A DNA stretch of 64,000 nt from Terriglobia bacterium (lineage in GTDB: Bacteria > Acidobacteriota > Terriglobia > JAIQFV01). Numbering within the stretch: position 1 is the stretch's first letter; each line of letters begins with the position of its first letter. The position numbers and the translations under genes were made by a program. Below are positions 9,501 to 26,194 of this stretch, piece by piece. The stretch spans positions 1 to 64,000 of the forward strand of contig JAIQFV010000025.1 of the NCBI GenBank assembly GCA_020073085.1. The letters are read 5' to 3'. The notes under the pieces are model-generated. The model was not told the DNA's origin. It saw only the letters and a program-made list of their open reading frames with translations, and did no database searches.

Positions 9501-9818
9501 ACCGAATTGGAACGGGCGCTGGCCGGACTCTGGCAAAGTGCACTCAACGTGGAAAAGGTCGGTTTGGAAGACAATTTCTTCGAACTCGGCGGGCATTCCC
9601 TGCTTCTGGTTCAGGTCCATGGAAAACTGCGGGCGCATCTCCACCGCGACCTGCCCATCACCGAGCTGTTTCAATACCCCACCATCCGTGCGCTGGCCGA
9701 GCACCTGAGCGAATCCGCGCCGAAAGAGGGTTCGACCAAGAACATCCGGCGGCGCGCCGAGCGGCAAATCGCAGCCCGGTCACGGCGTGTGGAACTCGAG
9801 AAGGAACTCGACAAATGA
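6543..9818 (+). CDS. NRPS module 1: C-A(Ser)-PCP
   Basis: A nonribosomal peptide synthetase of 1091 aa. The C domain (about 15-440) has the active motif HHALLDG (152-158). The A domain (about 470-975) has A3 YTSGSTGKPKG (from about 625), YGPTE, the TGD motif and NGKVDRRALP. The PCP has LGGHS with phosphopantetheine Ser1019. Residues at the ten specificity positions, read by alignment to GrsA, are D-V-W-H-I-S-L-V-D-K. This is nearly the serine code of EntF (DVWHFSLVDK), so Ser is activated. A C domain precedes the first A domain, so the chain may start by acylation with a fatty or other acyl donor, or the first substrate arrives in trans. The start is TTG at 6543 behind AGGAG. The basic C-terminal tail probably docks to the KS protein, whose ATG overlaps this stop (ATGA). 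GC content rises sharply at the C/A boundary. Confidence 0.93.
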   Translation: MKTQEKVTEPREGRIEDSYSLSPMQQAMLFNYLDDRHSGVDIEQIVSTLHERVHPAHFQQAWRRVVERHPILRTTFEWEALADPVQRVHSHAFPPFEEFDWHSLSPAEQEKGLTSYLDSDRHRGFLLNEPPLMRIVLFQMGAEDYRCVWTFHHALLDGRSFPLVLKEVFAFYEAFSQGRELTLDVPRPFGDFINWFQEKDHLKSEPFWKEMLKGFTTPTLLNLSREPVQEPGAKTHGAREVRLSKELTAALNSCARENGLTVNTFIQGAWSLLLHHYSGEDDVVFGATRACRRTALEGAESMMGIFINTLPVRVQMTSDMSLIPFLKGLRAQQVVLRDYEHTPLHLVQGWTEVPRGKPLFDSIVVFENYLLNAALRAGGGHWLHREFRYIGQTNFPLTLIGYADEELLLRIEYYRNRFDDSAIERMLVHLKVLLGNMVANPNQRLAEVKILGNDEYRQLVEGWNETAVAYPEGVLLHQLFEAQVEKTPDAVAVVFEGEQLSYRQLNQRANQLAHFLRSLGAAPDTFVGVCMERSLEMVVALYGILKAGAAYVPIDPDYPRERVAFMLEDAHTPVLLTQQRLAADLPAHGARMVCLDTAWPEISQHRGQNPEVTATAGNLAYMIYTSGSTGKPKGAMNTHRGISNRLLWMQERYQLTAANVVMQKTPFSFDVSVWEFFWPLLNGASLVVARPGGHQDPAYLADLIEHRHITVLHFVPSMLRVFLEEPGLERCRSLRHVICSGEALGFDLQERFFERLHAQLHNLYGPTEAAVDVTHWTCQPNSPLHFVPIGRPVANTQTYILDGRLQPVPIGVAGELHLGGVQIGRGYHNRPELTAEKFIPDPFRQEPGARLYKTGDLARYLPDGNIEFLGRIDHQVKIRGLRIELGEIEFQLAAHPAVKEVVVVARQDEPGDQRLVAYLVAGEAAAPGTSELRTFLLHTLPDYMVPAAFVWLKQLPLSPNGKVDRRALPAPDKTQRDLEKPFVAPRTELERALAGLWQSALNVEKVGLEDNFFELGGHSLLLVQVHGKLRAHLHRDLPITELFQYPTIRALAEHLSESAPKEGSTKNIRRRAERQIAARSRRVELEKELDK

Positions 9819-12800
9819 AAGAGAACCCAAAAAGCAAATCCATCGGCGATGTGGCTGTCATCGGTATGGCAGGCCGATTCCCGGGTGCGCGGAATATCGA
9901 GTCTTTCTGGCGGAACTTGAAAAACGGGGTGGAGTCCATCCGATTTTTCACCGACGAGGAACTGGCCGCCGCCGGGGTCGATGCCGAGTTGCTGTCAAAC
10001 CCGAGCTATGTCAAGGCCCGGGGGGCGCTTGAAGACATCGATCTGTTTGACGCCGGGTTCTTCGGTCTGATTCCCAGAGAAGCCGAAACGATGGACCCGC
10101 AACATCGCCTCTTCCTCGAGACCTGTTGGGAGGCGCTGGAAAACGCCGGATACGACCCCGAGAAGTACGACGGAGCCATTGGACTTTGCGCTGGCGTCAA
10201 CATGAGTACGTACCTGTTCGCCAACCTCGGCGCCGACCGGGAGTACATTGAAAGTTTGGTCAGCTCCACGGATGCTGGCGCCTTCCAGATTTATCTAGCT
10301 AACGAAAAAGACCACTTGACCACACGCGTCGCCTACAAACTCAATTTGAAGGGGCCGGCTATAACGGTGCAGACCGCATGTTCCACCTCCCTGGTGGCGG
10401 TCTGCCAGGCCTGTCAGAGCCTGCTGTCCTACCAATGCGACATGGTGCTGGCCGGAGGGGTGGCGGTGACAGTTCCGCAGATAGGGGGCCATCTGTATCG
10501 GGAAGGCGCCATCCTGTCCCCGGACGGGCACTGCCGCGCCTTTGACGCCCAGGCTCAAGGCACCTTGTTCGGAAGCGGGGTCGGCGTCGTTCTGCTGAAG
10601 CGGTTGGAGGAAGCCCTGGAGGATGGCGACACCATCCTGGCCGTCATCAAGGGATTTGCCTTGAACAATGACGGATCTTCTAAAGTCACTTATACGGCCC
10701 CCAGCGTGGACGGCCAGGTGGATGTGATAGGGCTGGCGCAGGCCCTTGCCGGTGTGGACGCCGACACCATCAGCTACGTCGAGGCCCATGGTACGGGGAC
10801 CCCGCTGGGCGACCCGATCGAGATCGCCGCGTTGACCCAGGCCTTTCGACAGAGCACCGACAAGAAAGGGTTTTGCGGCGTCGGGTCGGTGAAAAGCAAC
10901 ATTGGACACCTCGACTCTGCGGCGGGTGTGGCGGGTTTGATCAAAACCGTCCTTGCGTTGCAGCACAATTTGATTCCCCCCTCGTTGCATTTCACCGAGC
11001 CCAATCCTAAGATTGATTTTGCCAACAGCCCCTTCTACGTGGTCGCGCGGCCGACCGAATGGCCCAATCACGACACGCCCCGCCGCGCCGGTGTCAGCTC
11101 GTTTGGTATTGGTGGAACCAACGCGCACGTGGTGCTTGAAGAGGCGCCCCCGCGCGAGCCTTCAGGGCCGTCCCGCTCTCGACAACTGCTGCTCGTCTCG
11201 GCCCGGTCCGCTGCAGCGTTGGACCAGGCGACCACTGCCCTCGCGACACACCTCCGAACGCAGCCTGACCTGAGCCTGGCCGATGTGGCTTACACACTCC
11301 AGGTGGGCCGCCGTGCATTCCCGCAGCGTCGAATGGCGGTTTGCGGTGATGCGAACGACGCCGTGGAGGTCCTTGAGAAGCGCGACCCCAAGCGCGTATT
11401 CACACAAGCGGCTGAGCAACACGACCCGCCGGTGATGTTCATGTTTCCCGGCCAGGGCGCTCAATATGTGAATATGGGCGCCGAAATCTACCGGACCGAA
11501 CCTGTATTCAAAGAGGCCATGGACCGGTGTGCCGAGTTGCTGCAACCGCATCTGGGTCTGGATTTGCGGTCTATTCTCTATCCCCCGCCCGACCAGGTTG
11601 CGGTGATGGGGGAGCGGCTACTGCAAACACAGATCACTCAGCCCGCTTTATTTGCGATTGAATATGCCCTCGCGCAGTTATGGATCAGTTGGGGGGTGCG
11701 GCCGGCGGCGATGATCGGCCACAGCGTCGGTGAATATGTGGCCGGCTGCCTGGCGGGGGTATTCCCGCTGGAAGAGGCCCTGCCCCTGGTGGCGAACCGC
11801 GCGCGACTGGTACAGGCTCAACCCCGCGGGGCCATGGTGGCTGTTCGCCTGCCCGAGAGTGAGATTCTGCGGCTGCTGAACGCAGATCTCTCCATCGCCA
11901 CGATCAACTCGCCTTCGCTGTGCGTCGTCTCCGGACCTTTCGTCGCCGTGGAGGCCTTCGAGCAGCGACTGAAAGAGGCTGGCGTGGTCAACACGCGGCT
12001 GCATACCTCGCACGCCTTTCACTCGGCGATGATGGAGCCGGTGCTGGCTCCGTTCACGGAAATCCTCAACAAAGTCCGGTTTCATGAGCCGAAAATTCCA
12101 TACGTCTCGAACGTCACCGGCCGCTGGGTCACCACGGCTGAATCCACCGACCCCCATTATTGGGCCGGCCACGTGCGCCAGGCGGTGCGGTTTGCGGACG
12201 GTGTCGCCCTGTTGCTCGAGAACCCGCACGCGGTGTTGCTGGAGGTGGGTCCCGGCCACACGCTGACCGCATTGACACGACAGCATCCGGCCTGTGCGAG
12301 AAAGCAGGTGGTGCTGGCATCCCTTCCGACGGCCGAGGATCCGGAGGAGCAGTCGGTCCTCACCGCGCTGGGCCGAGCGTGGCTCGCAGGCGTGACCGTG
12401 GATTGGACGGCATTTTACACGCAAGAGCAGAGGCGGCGTGTGGCTCTGCCGACCTATCCTTTTGAGCGGCAACGCTGCTGGATCGAGCCCGACCGGTCGG
12501 TGGGCCAGCGGGCGAGCCGCCCTCTCGCTGCTGCAGCGCCGACGGAGGGCCTGCCGGCAGCCGTCCCGGGCGGGCAGGCTGCGATAGTCTCCGCCGTCCC
12601 GCCGGCAACCCGCAAAGAGCAGATCGTTTTAGAATTAAAAAATCTGCTGCAAGAGTTGTCGGGGATAGATTGCGGTGACGTGGAGAACAACACCACCTTT
12701 GTGGAAATGGGTTTTGAGTCGCTTTTCCTGACGCAGGTCAGCGCCGCCATTGAAAAACGTTTTGGCCTTCGCGTCGCCTTCCGCCAATTGCTGGGGGAAT

Positions 12801-15800
12801 TTTCCACGCTCGACAAGCTGGCCGATCAACTGGAGAGCGTTTCCAGGCCCGCGGTGGCAGCAGCGCCGGAGCTGGTGGCCGCGAGTACTGGTCCGACCGA
12901 CCAGAAGGCGCCTCTGACCGAAGCGCAGCGGGAAGTGTGGCTGGCCACGATGATGGGCGGCGACGCCTCGTGTGTCTTCAACCAGTCGTGCACGTTAAAT
13001 TTCCATGGGCTCCTGCGACGGGAGGCTCTCGAGCGAGCCATGGAGGGATTAATCTCCCGGCATGAAGCATTACGGACCACATTCTCGGAATTGGGCGATT
13101 TCCAGCAGATTGCGCCGAAGCTGACGGTGGAATTGTCTTTCTTTGACCTTTCGCAAATCGAGCCGAGCCAGCGCGATAACCAGCTGGCGGGGATGTTGGC
13201 CAATGAAGCGTCGAGTCCATTCGACCTCGTACATGGACCCGTGTTGCGCGCGCGGGTAGTGAAGCTGGAAGATCGACACCATGCGCTGATGTTCACGATC
13301 CATCACATCGTGTGTGACGGCCGTTCGCTGGCCCTGTTGTTACATGATCTGGGCGAATTGTATTCCGCGGAATGTCAGGGGCTGCCGTCTCAACTCACTC
13401 CGCCCCGGTCCCTGAGAGAATACGCGCAGGAGGGCGCCCGGTTGATCCAAAGCCCGGAGTACGCGGAAGCCGAGGCCTACTGGCTGAAGCAATTTGCGGA
13501 TGAACCGCCGGCGCTGGAGTTGCCCACCGACCGGCCGCGGCCGCCGGCGAAGACCTTTCGCGGGGCGCTCATCAACGTGGTCGTGCCACCCGAGCTGTGC
13601 CAGCAACTCAGACGCGCCAGTACCCGTTACGGCTGCACTTTGTTTACGACGCTTTTGGCCGCTTACTTTTTGTTTTTGCATCGGCTGACAGGCCAGGAAG
13701 AAATCGTGGCAGGCGTGCCCGTTGCCAGCCCGGGCGTTGAGGGGAAGGATCGCCTGGTCGCCCACACCGTCAACTTTTTACCGGTGCGCGGCCGCCTCGC
13801 CGACAGCATGCGGTGGACCGAGCATCTGGAGGCGGTAAAACAGGTGTTCCTGGAGGCCTACGAGCACCGCCATGTCACTTACGGCACCCTGATTCAAAAA
13901 CTGAAGTTGGGACGCAACCTCAGCCGGATGCCGCTGGTGTCGGCCGCATTCAACTTCGCCCATGGGAAACAGACGCTGCGGTTTTTTGAATTACAAACGC
14001 AACTTGGCCTCAACCCATACAGCTTCACCAATTACGATCTCAACTTCGATTTCAGCGAAGATGAGGATTCGTTGGAACTGGATTGCATTTATAACGCAGA
14101 CCTGTTTGAGGTGAATACAGTCCAGCGCTGGTTGGGCCACCTGCAGACTCTGTTGGAAGCCATCGCGGCCCATCCCACGGATCCCATCGCGGCGCTGTCG
14201 TTATTGTCGGAACGGGACCGTCATCGATTGCTCATCGAGTGGAACGGCACACAGTCCGATTATCCTTGCGACGTCACTTTAACGCAGCTCCTTGAGGCCC
14301 AGGCTGCGCGAACTCCCCAGAGAGTGGCCGTTGTCGCAGACGACAAGACGCTCACTTATTCTCAGCTGAACACCCGGGCCAATCAATTGGGTGCTGCTCT
14401 CCAGGCGTGTGGGGCTGGGCCGGATTCGATCGTCGGTCTCTACCTGGAGCGCTCATCCAACTTGCTTGTCGCCCTGCTGGGTGTGCTCAAGGCCGGAGGT
14501 ACCTATCTGCCCCTGGACCCAGCCTTCCCCCGCGAGCGACTGGCCTTCATGATCGAAGACTCCCAGGCTTCGGTATTGCTCACCGACTCACAAATGCTGC
14601 CGACCCTGCCTCCCCATTCTGCCCGGGTTCTGCTCCTCGATGATCCAGCACTGAACTCAATGGGAGAAGAGAATCTACCCGTGGAGTCCGGTCCCGAGCA
14701 TCTGGCTTATGTCCTTTACACCTCCGGGTCAACGGGCAAGCCGAAGGGGGTGCAGATTCCGCACCGCGCCGTGGTCAATTTCCTGCATTCCATGCAGCGG
14801 GAGCCCGGTTTGACGGCGGACGACGTTCTGCTTGCAGTCACCACGTTATCGTTCGATATCGCCGGGTTGGAGTTGTACCTGCCCTTGATGGTGGGAGCGC
14901 GGGTCGTGGTGGCAAGCCGCGAGACCGCTGCCGACGGCATACGACTGGCTGATCTTATGGAGCGCTCTGCGGCCACGGTCATGCAGGCCACTCCGGCGAC
15001 GTGGCGAGTGCTTGTGGAATCCGGATGGAAGGGCAACCCGTCGCTCAAAATTCTCTGCGGCGGGGAAGCTCTGTCCCGCGAGTTGGCGCAACAACTGCTC
15101 TCCCGCTGTGGTGAGCTGTGGAATCTCTACGGACCCACCGAGACAACCATCTGGTCGACAGCCGCTCGAGTCTCGGCGTCGGATGAAAAGATCACCATTG
15201 GCCGACCCATTGCCAACACCGAAATTTACATTCTGGATTCTAGTCTTCAACCGGTGCCGGTCGGAGTCGCAGGGGAGCTTCACATTGGCGGCGACGGGCT
15301 GGCCCGGGGTTATCTCAACCGTGACGAGCTGACGGCTGAGCGCTTTATCAACCATCCTTTCAACTCCGACCCGGGGGCTCGCCTTTACAAGACCGGCGAC
15401 CTCGCCCGTTATCGGGCCGATGGCAACATTGAACACCTCGGGCGCCTGGACTTCCAGGTCAAGCTGCGCGGTTTTCGCATTGAATTGGGTGAGATCGAGT
15501 CATTGCTGCGACAACAGAGCGCGGTGCGTGAGGCGGTCGTGATCGTGCGCGAGGACACGCCCGGGGACCAGCGGTTGGTTGCCTATCTACTCGCACGGCC
15601 GGGCCAGACCCCCGACTTCGCGGAGTTGCGCCAGTACCTGCGTACTTCCCTTCCTGACTATATGGTTCCCTCCTTCTTCGTCCTGCTCGACACGCTGCCA
15701 CTGACACCCAACGGTAAGATTGACCGCCGTGCCCTGCCCGTCCCGGAAGGCAAACGACTGGTCGAAATTTCATTTGTCGCACCCCGAACCCCCCTTGAAG

Positions 15801-16075
15801 AATCAGTTGCGAATGTCTGGCAGGAACTCCTCGGCGTTGACCGTGTCGGAATCCACGATGACTTCTTTGATCTGGGGGGACATTCGCTCACAGCTATTCA
15901 GGTTAAATCGAGACTTCTCGAAAGAACGCATGTCGATCTGCCTTTACGCAGCCTGTTTGAATCCCCCACGGTGGCAGGTCTCGCGGAGCAAATCGAAGCC
16001 ATTCGATGGTCGAAACAGAGCGAGGGTGCCTCTGGAGAGAACCTGGAACACGACCGCGAGGAAGTGGAGATATGA
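9815..16075 (+). CDS. Hybrid PKS-NRPS: KS-AT-ACP-C-A(Gly)-PCP
   Basis: A 2086-aa hybrid. The KS (about 12-435) has TACSTS with Cys189, EAHGTGT and the KSNIGH lysine/histidine region. The AT (about 538-850) has GHSVGEY (Ser637) and HAFH (about 731), the pattern typical of malonyl-CoA selection. The ACP (about 925-1000) has EMGFES with Ser969. The C domain (about 1030-1450) has HHIVCDG (1163-1169). The A domain has A3 from about 1632. The final PCP has GGHS with Ser2024. The A-domain code reads D-I-L-Q-L-G-L-I-W-K, the published glycine code. There is no KR, DH or ER, so the two-carbon extension should keep its keto group. It takes Ser from module 1, extends it with malonate, then adds Gly. It overlaps its neighbours by ATGA on both sides. 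Confidence 0.94.
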   Translation: MKENPKSKSIGDVAVIGMAGRFPGARNIESFWRNLKNGVESIRFFTDEELAAAGVDAELLSNPSYVKARGALEDIDLFDAGFFGLIPREAETMDPQHRLFLETCWEALENAGYDPEKYDGAIGLCAGVNMSTYLFANLGADREYIESLVSSTDAGAFQIYLANEKDHLTTRVAYKLNLKGPAITVQTACSTSLVAVCQACQSLLSYQCDMVLAGGVAVTVPQIGGHLYREGAILSPDGHCRAFDAQAQGTLFGSGVGVVLLKRLEEALEDGDTILAVIKGFALNNDGSSKVTYTAPSVDGQVDVIGLAQALAGVDADTISYVEAHGTGTPLGDPIEIAALTQAFRQSTDKKGFCGVGSVKSNIGHLDSAAGVAGLIKTVLALQHNLIPPSLHFTEPNPKIDFANSPFYVVARPTEWPNHDTPRRAGVSSFGIGGTNAHVVLEEAPPREPSGPSRSRQLLLVSARSAAALDQATTALATHLRTQPDLSLADVAYTLQVGRRAFPQRRMAVCGDANDAVEVLEKRDPKRVFTQAAEQHDPPVMFMFPGQGAQYVNMGAEIYRTEPVFKEAMDRCAELLQPHLGLDLRSILYPPPDQVAVMGERLLQTQITQPALFAIEYALAQLWISWGVRPAAMIGHSVGEYVAGCLAGVFPLEEALPLVANRARLVQAQPRGAMVAVRLPESEILRLLNADLSIATINSPSLCVVSGPFVAVEAFEQRLKEAGVVNTRLHTSHAFHSAMMEPVLAPFTEILNKVRFHEPKIPYVSNVTGRWVTTAESTDPHYWAGHVRQAVRFADGVALLLENPHAVLLEVGPGHTLTALTRQHPACARKQVVLASLPTAEDPEEQSVLTALGRAWLAGVTVDWTAFYTQEQRRRVALPTYPFERQRCWIEPDRSVGQRASRPLAAAAPTEGLPAAVPGGQAAIVSAVPPATRKEQIVLELKNLLQELSGIDCGDVENNTTFVEMGFESLFLTQVSAAIEKRFGLRVAFRQLLGEFSTLDKLADQLESVSRPAVAAAPELVAASTGPTDQKAPLTEAQREVWLATMMGGDASCVFNQSCTLNFHGLLRREALERAMEGLISRHEALRTTFSELGDFQQIAPKLTVELSFFDLSQIEPSQRDNQLAGMLANEASSPFDLVHGPVLRARVVKLEDRHHALMFTIHHIVCDGRSLALLLHDLGELYSAECQGLPSQLTPPRSLREYAQEGARLIQSPEYAEAEAYWLKQFADEPPALELPTDRPRPPAKTFRGALINVVVPPELCQQLRRASTRYGCTLFTTLLAAYFLFLHRLTGQEEIVAGVPVASPGVEGKDRLVAHTVNFLPVRGRLADSMRWTEHLEAVKQVFLEAYEHRHVTYGTLIQKLKLGRNLSRMPLVSAAFNFAHGKQTLRFFELQTQLGLNPYSFTNYDLNFDFSEDEDSLELDCIYNADLFEVNTVQRWLGHLQTLLEAIAAHPTDPIAALSLLSERDRHRLLIEWNGTQSDYPCDVTLTQLLEAQAARTPQRVAVVADDKTLTYSQLNTRANQLGAALQACGAGPDSIVGLYLERSSNLLVALLGVLKAGGTYLPLDPAFPRERLAFMIEDSQASVLLTDSQMLPTLPPHSARVLLLDDPALNSMGEENLPVESGPEHLAYVLYTSGSTGKPKGVQIPHRAVVNFLHSMQREPGLTADDVLLAVTTLSFDIAGLELYLPLMVGARVVVASRETAADGIRLADLMERSAATVMQATPATWRVLVESGWKGNPSLKILCGGEALSRELAQQLLSRCGELWNLYGPTETTIWSTAARVSASDEKITIGRPIANTEIYILDSSLQPVPVGVAGELHIGGDGLARGYLNRDELTAERFINHPFNSDPGARLYKTGDLARYRADGNIEHLGRLDFQVKLRGFRIELGEIESLLRQQSAVREAVVIVREDTPGDQRLVAYLLARPGQTPDFAELRQYLRTSLPDYMVPSFFVLLDTLPLTPNGKIDRRALPVPEGKRLVEISFVAPRTPLEESVANVWQELLGVDRVGIHDDFFDLGGHSLTAIQVKSRLLERTHVDLPLRSLFESPTVAGLAEQIEAIRWSKQSEGASGENLEHDREEVEI

Positions 16076-19000
16076 CTCCTATCGAGATTCTGTCCCACTT
16101 GCGCGGGCTGGATATCCGGATCCGGGTGGAGGATGAAAAACTCCGCGTCAACGCGCCCAAGGGGGCCCTGACGCCTCAACTACGCGCAGAATTGGAGAGG
16201 CACAAGGCTGAGCTCGTGGCTTATTTGCGATCGGTCGAAGCCGCTGGGCTGTCTCAGATCCAGCCATTACGGCCGATCCCCAGGCAGACCCACCACCTGC
16301 TTTCCTTTGCACAACAGCGCCTTTGGCTCCTTGACCAAATGGAGCCCGACAGTCCTGTCTACAACATTTCCGGCGGGACGAGCCTCGCAGGTCCGCTCAA
16401 GATAGACGCGCTTGAGCAGGCCCTCAACGAGATCATTCGACGTCACGAGGTTTTACGTACTACCTTTGGTGAATCGGACGAACAGCCTGTCCAGAACATC
16501 GCCCCCTCAATGGTGTTGAAACTCCCTGTTGTGGACTTGACTTCTCTCACAGCGGAGCAGTGTGAACTTGAGATCCAACGAATTGCCGTCGAGGAGGCCC
16601 AAAAGCCATTCAATCTATCGGTCGGCCCTCTTCTAAGCACCGTGTTGTTAAGATTGGCCGATGACCGCCACGTACTCCTGTACACGATGCATCACATTGT
16701 TTCCGACGCCTGGTCGATTGGCATTTTTATGAGGGAACTGGCAACTTTGTACGGAGCCTATTCTACCGGACACCCGACACCCCTCAGCGATCTGCCGGTC
16801 CAGTACGCTGATTTTGCCCACTGGCAGCGGGGATGGCTGCAAGGAGAAGTGCTGGAACTGCAGTTGGCGTATTGGAAAAAGCAGTTGGCGGGGGTTCCCG
16901 CGGTTCTGGAACTGCCCACGGACCGGCCTCGTCCACCTGTTCAGACTTTCGTTGGCGCGGTGGCCACGATGGACCTCCCAAAGGCATTGTCTGAGCAGCT
17001 TCGCAGCCTGGCGCGCAGCGAAGGCGTCACGCTGTTCATGCTCCTGCTGGCGGCCTTTCAGACGTTGCTCCACCGATACAGCCACCAGGAAGATGTGGTG
17101 GTAGGCTCTCCCATCGCCAATCGCAACCGGGTGGAGATCGAGCCGCTGATCGGCTTCTTCGTCAACACGCTCGTGCTGCGCACGGATTTGTCCGGCAATC
17201 CAACGTTCCGTGAACTGCTGTCACGAGTGCGCGAGGTCGCCCTCGGAGCTTACGCCCACCAGGATCTGCCATTTGAAAAACTCGTCGAAGAACTTCGACC
17301 TGAACGCAGCTTGAGTCATTCGCCGTTGTTTCAAGTCGCCTTCTCCTTGGAGAATGCCCCAGGCTCCCCGTTTGAACCGGCTGGACTGACACTCACCCCG
17401 CTGGATTTTGAATGGAAAACCTCCAAGTTTGATCTCACTCTATTCATGCACGAGAGCTCCGCGGGACTGCGAGGCATCCTGGAATACAACACCGATCTGT
17501 TCGATGGATCGACGATGGGGCGGATGCTGTCGCATTTCCACAACCTGCTCGAGAACTTGGTGGCCGACCCCGGACAGCGCATTTCGCAGCCGCCACTGCT
17601 AAGCGACGCCGAGCGGCAGAGGGTAGTGGTGGAATGGAATCAGACTGCTTCGGAATATCCGCGGGACAAGTGTATCCACGAGTTGGTTGAAGCCCAGGTG
17701 GAGCGCACGCCCGATGCGGTGGCGGTCGTCTACGGAGAGAGTGCCTTAACCTACCGGGAGCTTAACTCAAAGGCCAACCAGCTGGCTCACCACCTGCGCG
17801 GCTTAGGGGTCGGGCCGGAGGTGGCCGTCGTCCTTTTCATGGAGCGGTCCGTGGAAATGGTTATCAGCCTCCTGGCAATTCTCAAAGCGGGGGGCGCTTA
17901 TGTTCCACTCGACACCACCTATCCCCCAGAACGCATCAAGGTCATGCTGGAAGATGCAAAAGCCATAGCCCTGATTACCGACCGGGCGGTGACTCCGGAA
18001 TTGCTCTCTCATCCTATCCACGTCCTGCGCCTGGACAAGGGCTGGGAAACTATCGGCCAAGAGCCCGTCGAGAATCCCGTCAATCAGACCCACGGGGAGA
18101 GCCTGGCTTATGTGATTTACACTTCGGGGTCGACAGGAAAGCCCAAAGGGACGTGCATCCCTCACTGCGCCATCAACCGGCTTCTCTCGAACACCAACTA
18201 TATTGAACTTCAGCCTTCCGACCGTGTGGCGCAGGCGTCCAATGCTTCCTTCGACGCCGCCACTTTTGAAATCTGGGGGGCGCTGCTGAGTGGAGCCCGG
18301 TTAGTCGGCATCCCGAGGGACGTGATCCTGTCACCTCAGGCCTTCGCGAAGGCGCTCCGCGATCAGAATATCAGCGTCATGTTCCTGACTACGGCCTTGT
18401 TCAACCAGATGGCCCGCGAGGCCCCGGGGGCGTTCGCCCATCTTCGCTATCTGCTGTTTGGGGGTGAGGCTGTGGATCCCCGGTGGGCACGCGAAGTTTT
18501 GCACACCCATCCACCCCAGCGGCTCTTGCATGTTTATGGACCCACGGAAACCACCACGTTTGCCACATGGCATCCTGTAGACGGTGTGGAGCCGGACGCA
18601 GTGACCATTCCCATTGGCCGGCCCATCTCCAACACGGAGGCCTACATCCTGGATTCAAACCTCCAGCCTGTGCCGATCGGGCTGAGCGGGGAACTGCATC
18701 TGGGTGGGGATGGCCTGGCACAGGGCTACCTGAACCGTCCCGATCTCACGGCAGAAAAATTCATTCCTCATCCGTTCAACCCGGTGTCCGGCGCTCGCCT
18801 CTACAAGACCGGGGACCTGTGCCGATTCCTGGAGGACGGCAGCATCGAGTTCCTGGGGCGCATCGACACTCAAGTCAAGATCCGCGGGTTCCGGGTGGAG
18901 CTGGAAGAAATCGAATCCGTGCTGGACCAACATCCCGGCGTGCAGGAGTGTGTGGTGGTGATGCGGGAAGATACTCCCGGAGACAAGCGGCTGGTCGCCT

Positions 19001-19547
19001 ACCTGGTCCCCCGGAACCAGGGGAAACCGGTGGTCAGCGAACTTCGCGCCCTCCTGAAACAAAAACTGCCCGACTATATGGTGCCGGGCACATTTGTCAT
19101 TCTCGATTCACTCCCGCTCAATCCCAACGGCAAGGTGGACCGACGCGCCTTGCCGGTACCGGACGCATCGCGACCGGACCTGGAAGAGAAGTACGCAGCC
19201 CCGCGCCATCCCGTCGAGGAGGTACTGGTGGGCATCCTGGGCGAAGTATTGGGGCTTGAGCGAGTCGGCATCCATGATAATTTTTTTGAGCTGGGAGGGC
19301 ACTCCCTGATGGCGACCCGGGCCGTCGGTCGAATTCGTGACGCCTTTGAATTCGAACTGCCTCTGCGCCGGCTGTTTGAGGCCCCCACCGCCGCTGAACT
19401 GGCGGATGTCCTACTGCAGGATCCATCGGTTCGTGGGAAGATTGAAAAGAGAGCCCAGGTCCTGCTGAGGCTGGCGGGACTCTCTGCGGAGGAAACTCAA
19501 ACGATGCTCAAAGAGAAGACCTCGGTCACGGGCAAGGGTGATATTCA

Positions 19548-19551
<4 letters not shown>
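16072..19551 (+). CDS. NRPS module: TubC-type docking-C-A(Ile/Val-like)-PCP
   Basis: The start chosen is the ATG at 16072 that overlaps the previous stop (ATGA), giving 1159 aa; an upstream in-frame ATG at 16006 would give an overlap of 70 nt. Residues 1-55 (MTPIEILSHLRGLDIRI...) form a TubC-type N-terminal docking domain. The C domain (about 68-490) has HHIVSDA (207-213), with Ala replacing the usual final Gly. The A domain has A3 at about 680-693, and the PCP carries Ser1078 in GGHS. The specificity code reads D-A-F-F-L-G-V-T-F-K, which belongs to the branched-chain aliphatic group and is closest to Ile codes. The second half of its C domain is nearly identical to that of the last C domain in the next gene. 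Confidence 0.92.
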
Positions 19552-26066
<6,515 letters not shown>

Positions 26067-26194
26067 AGGCAGGGTCAGGATTGATTGAAGAACTTTGGCA
26101 ACCCTGACAGGTCAATCCATCTGCCTGCTGAAACATCGGCTTGGACTCATGAGCACGACATGCCGGACATGACAAGGACAGAACCTCTTCGATC

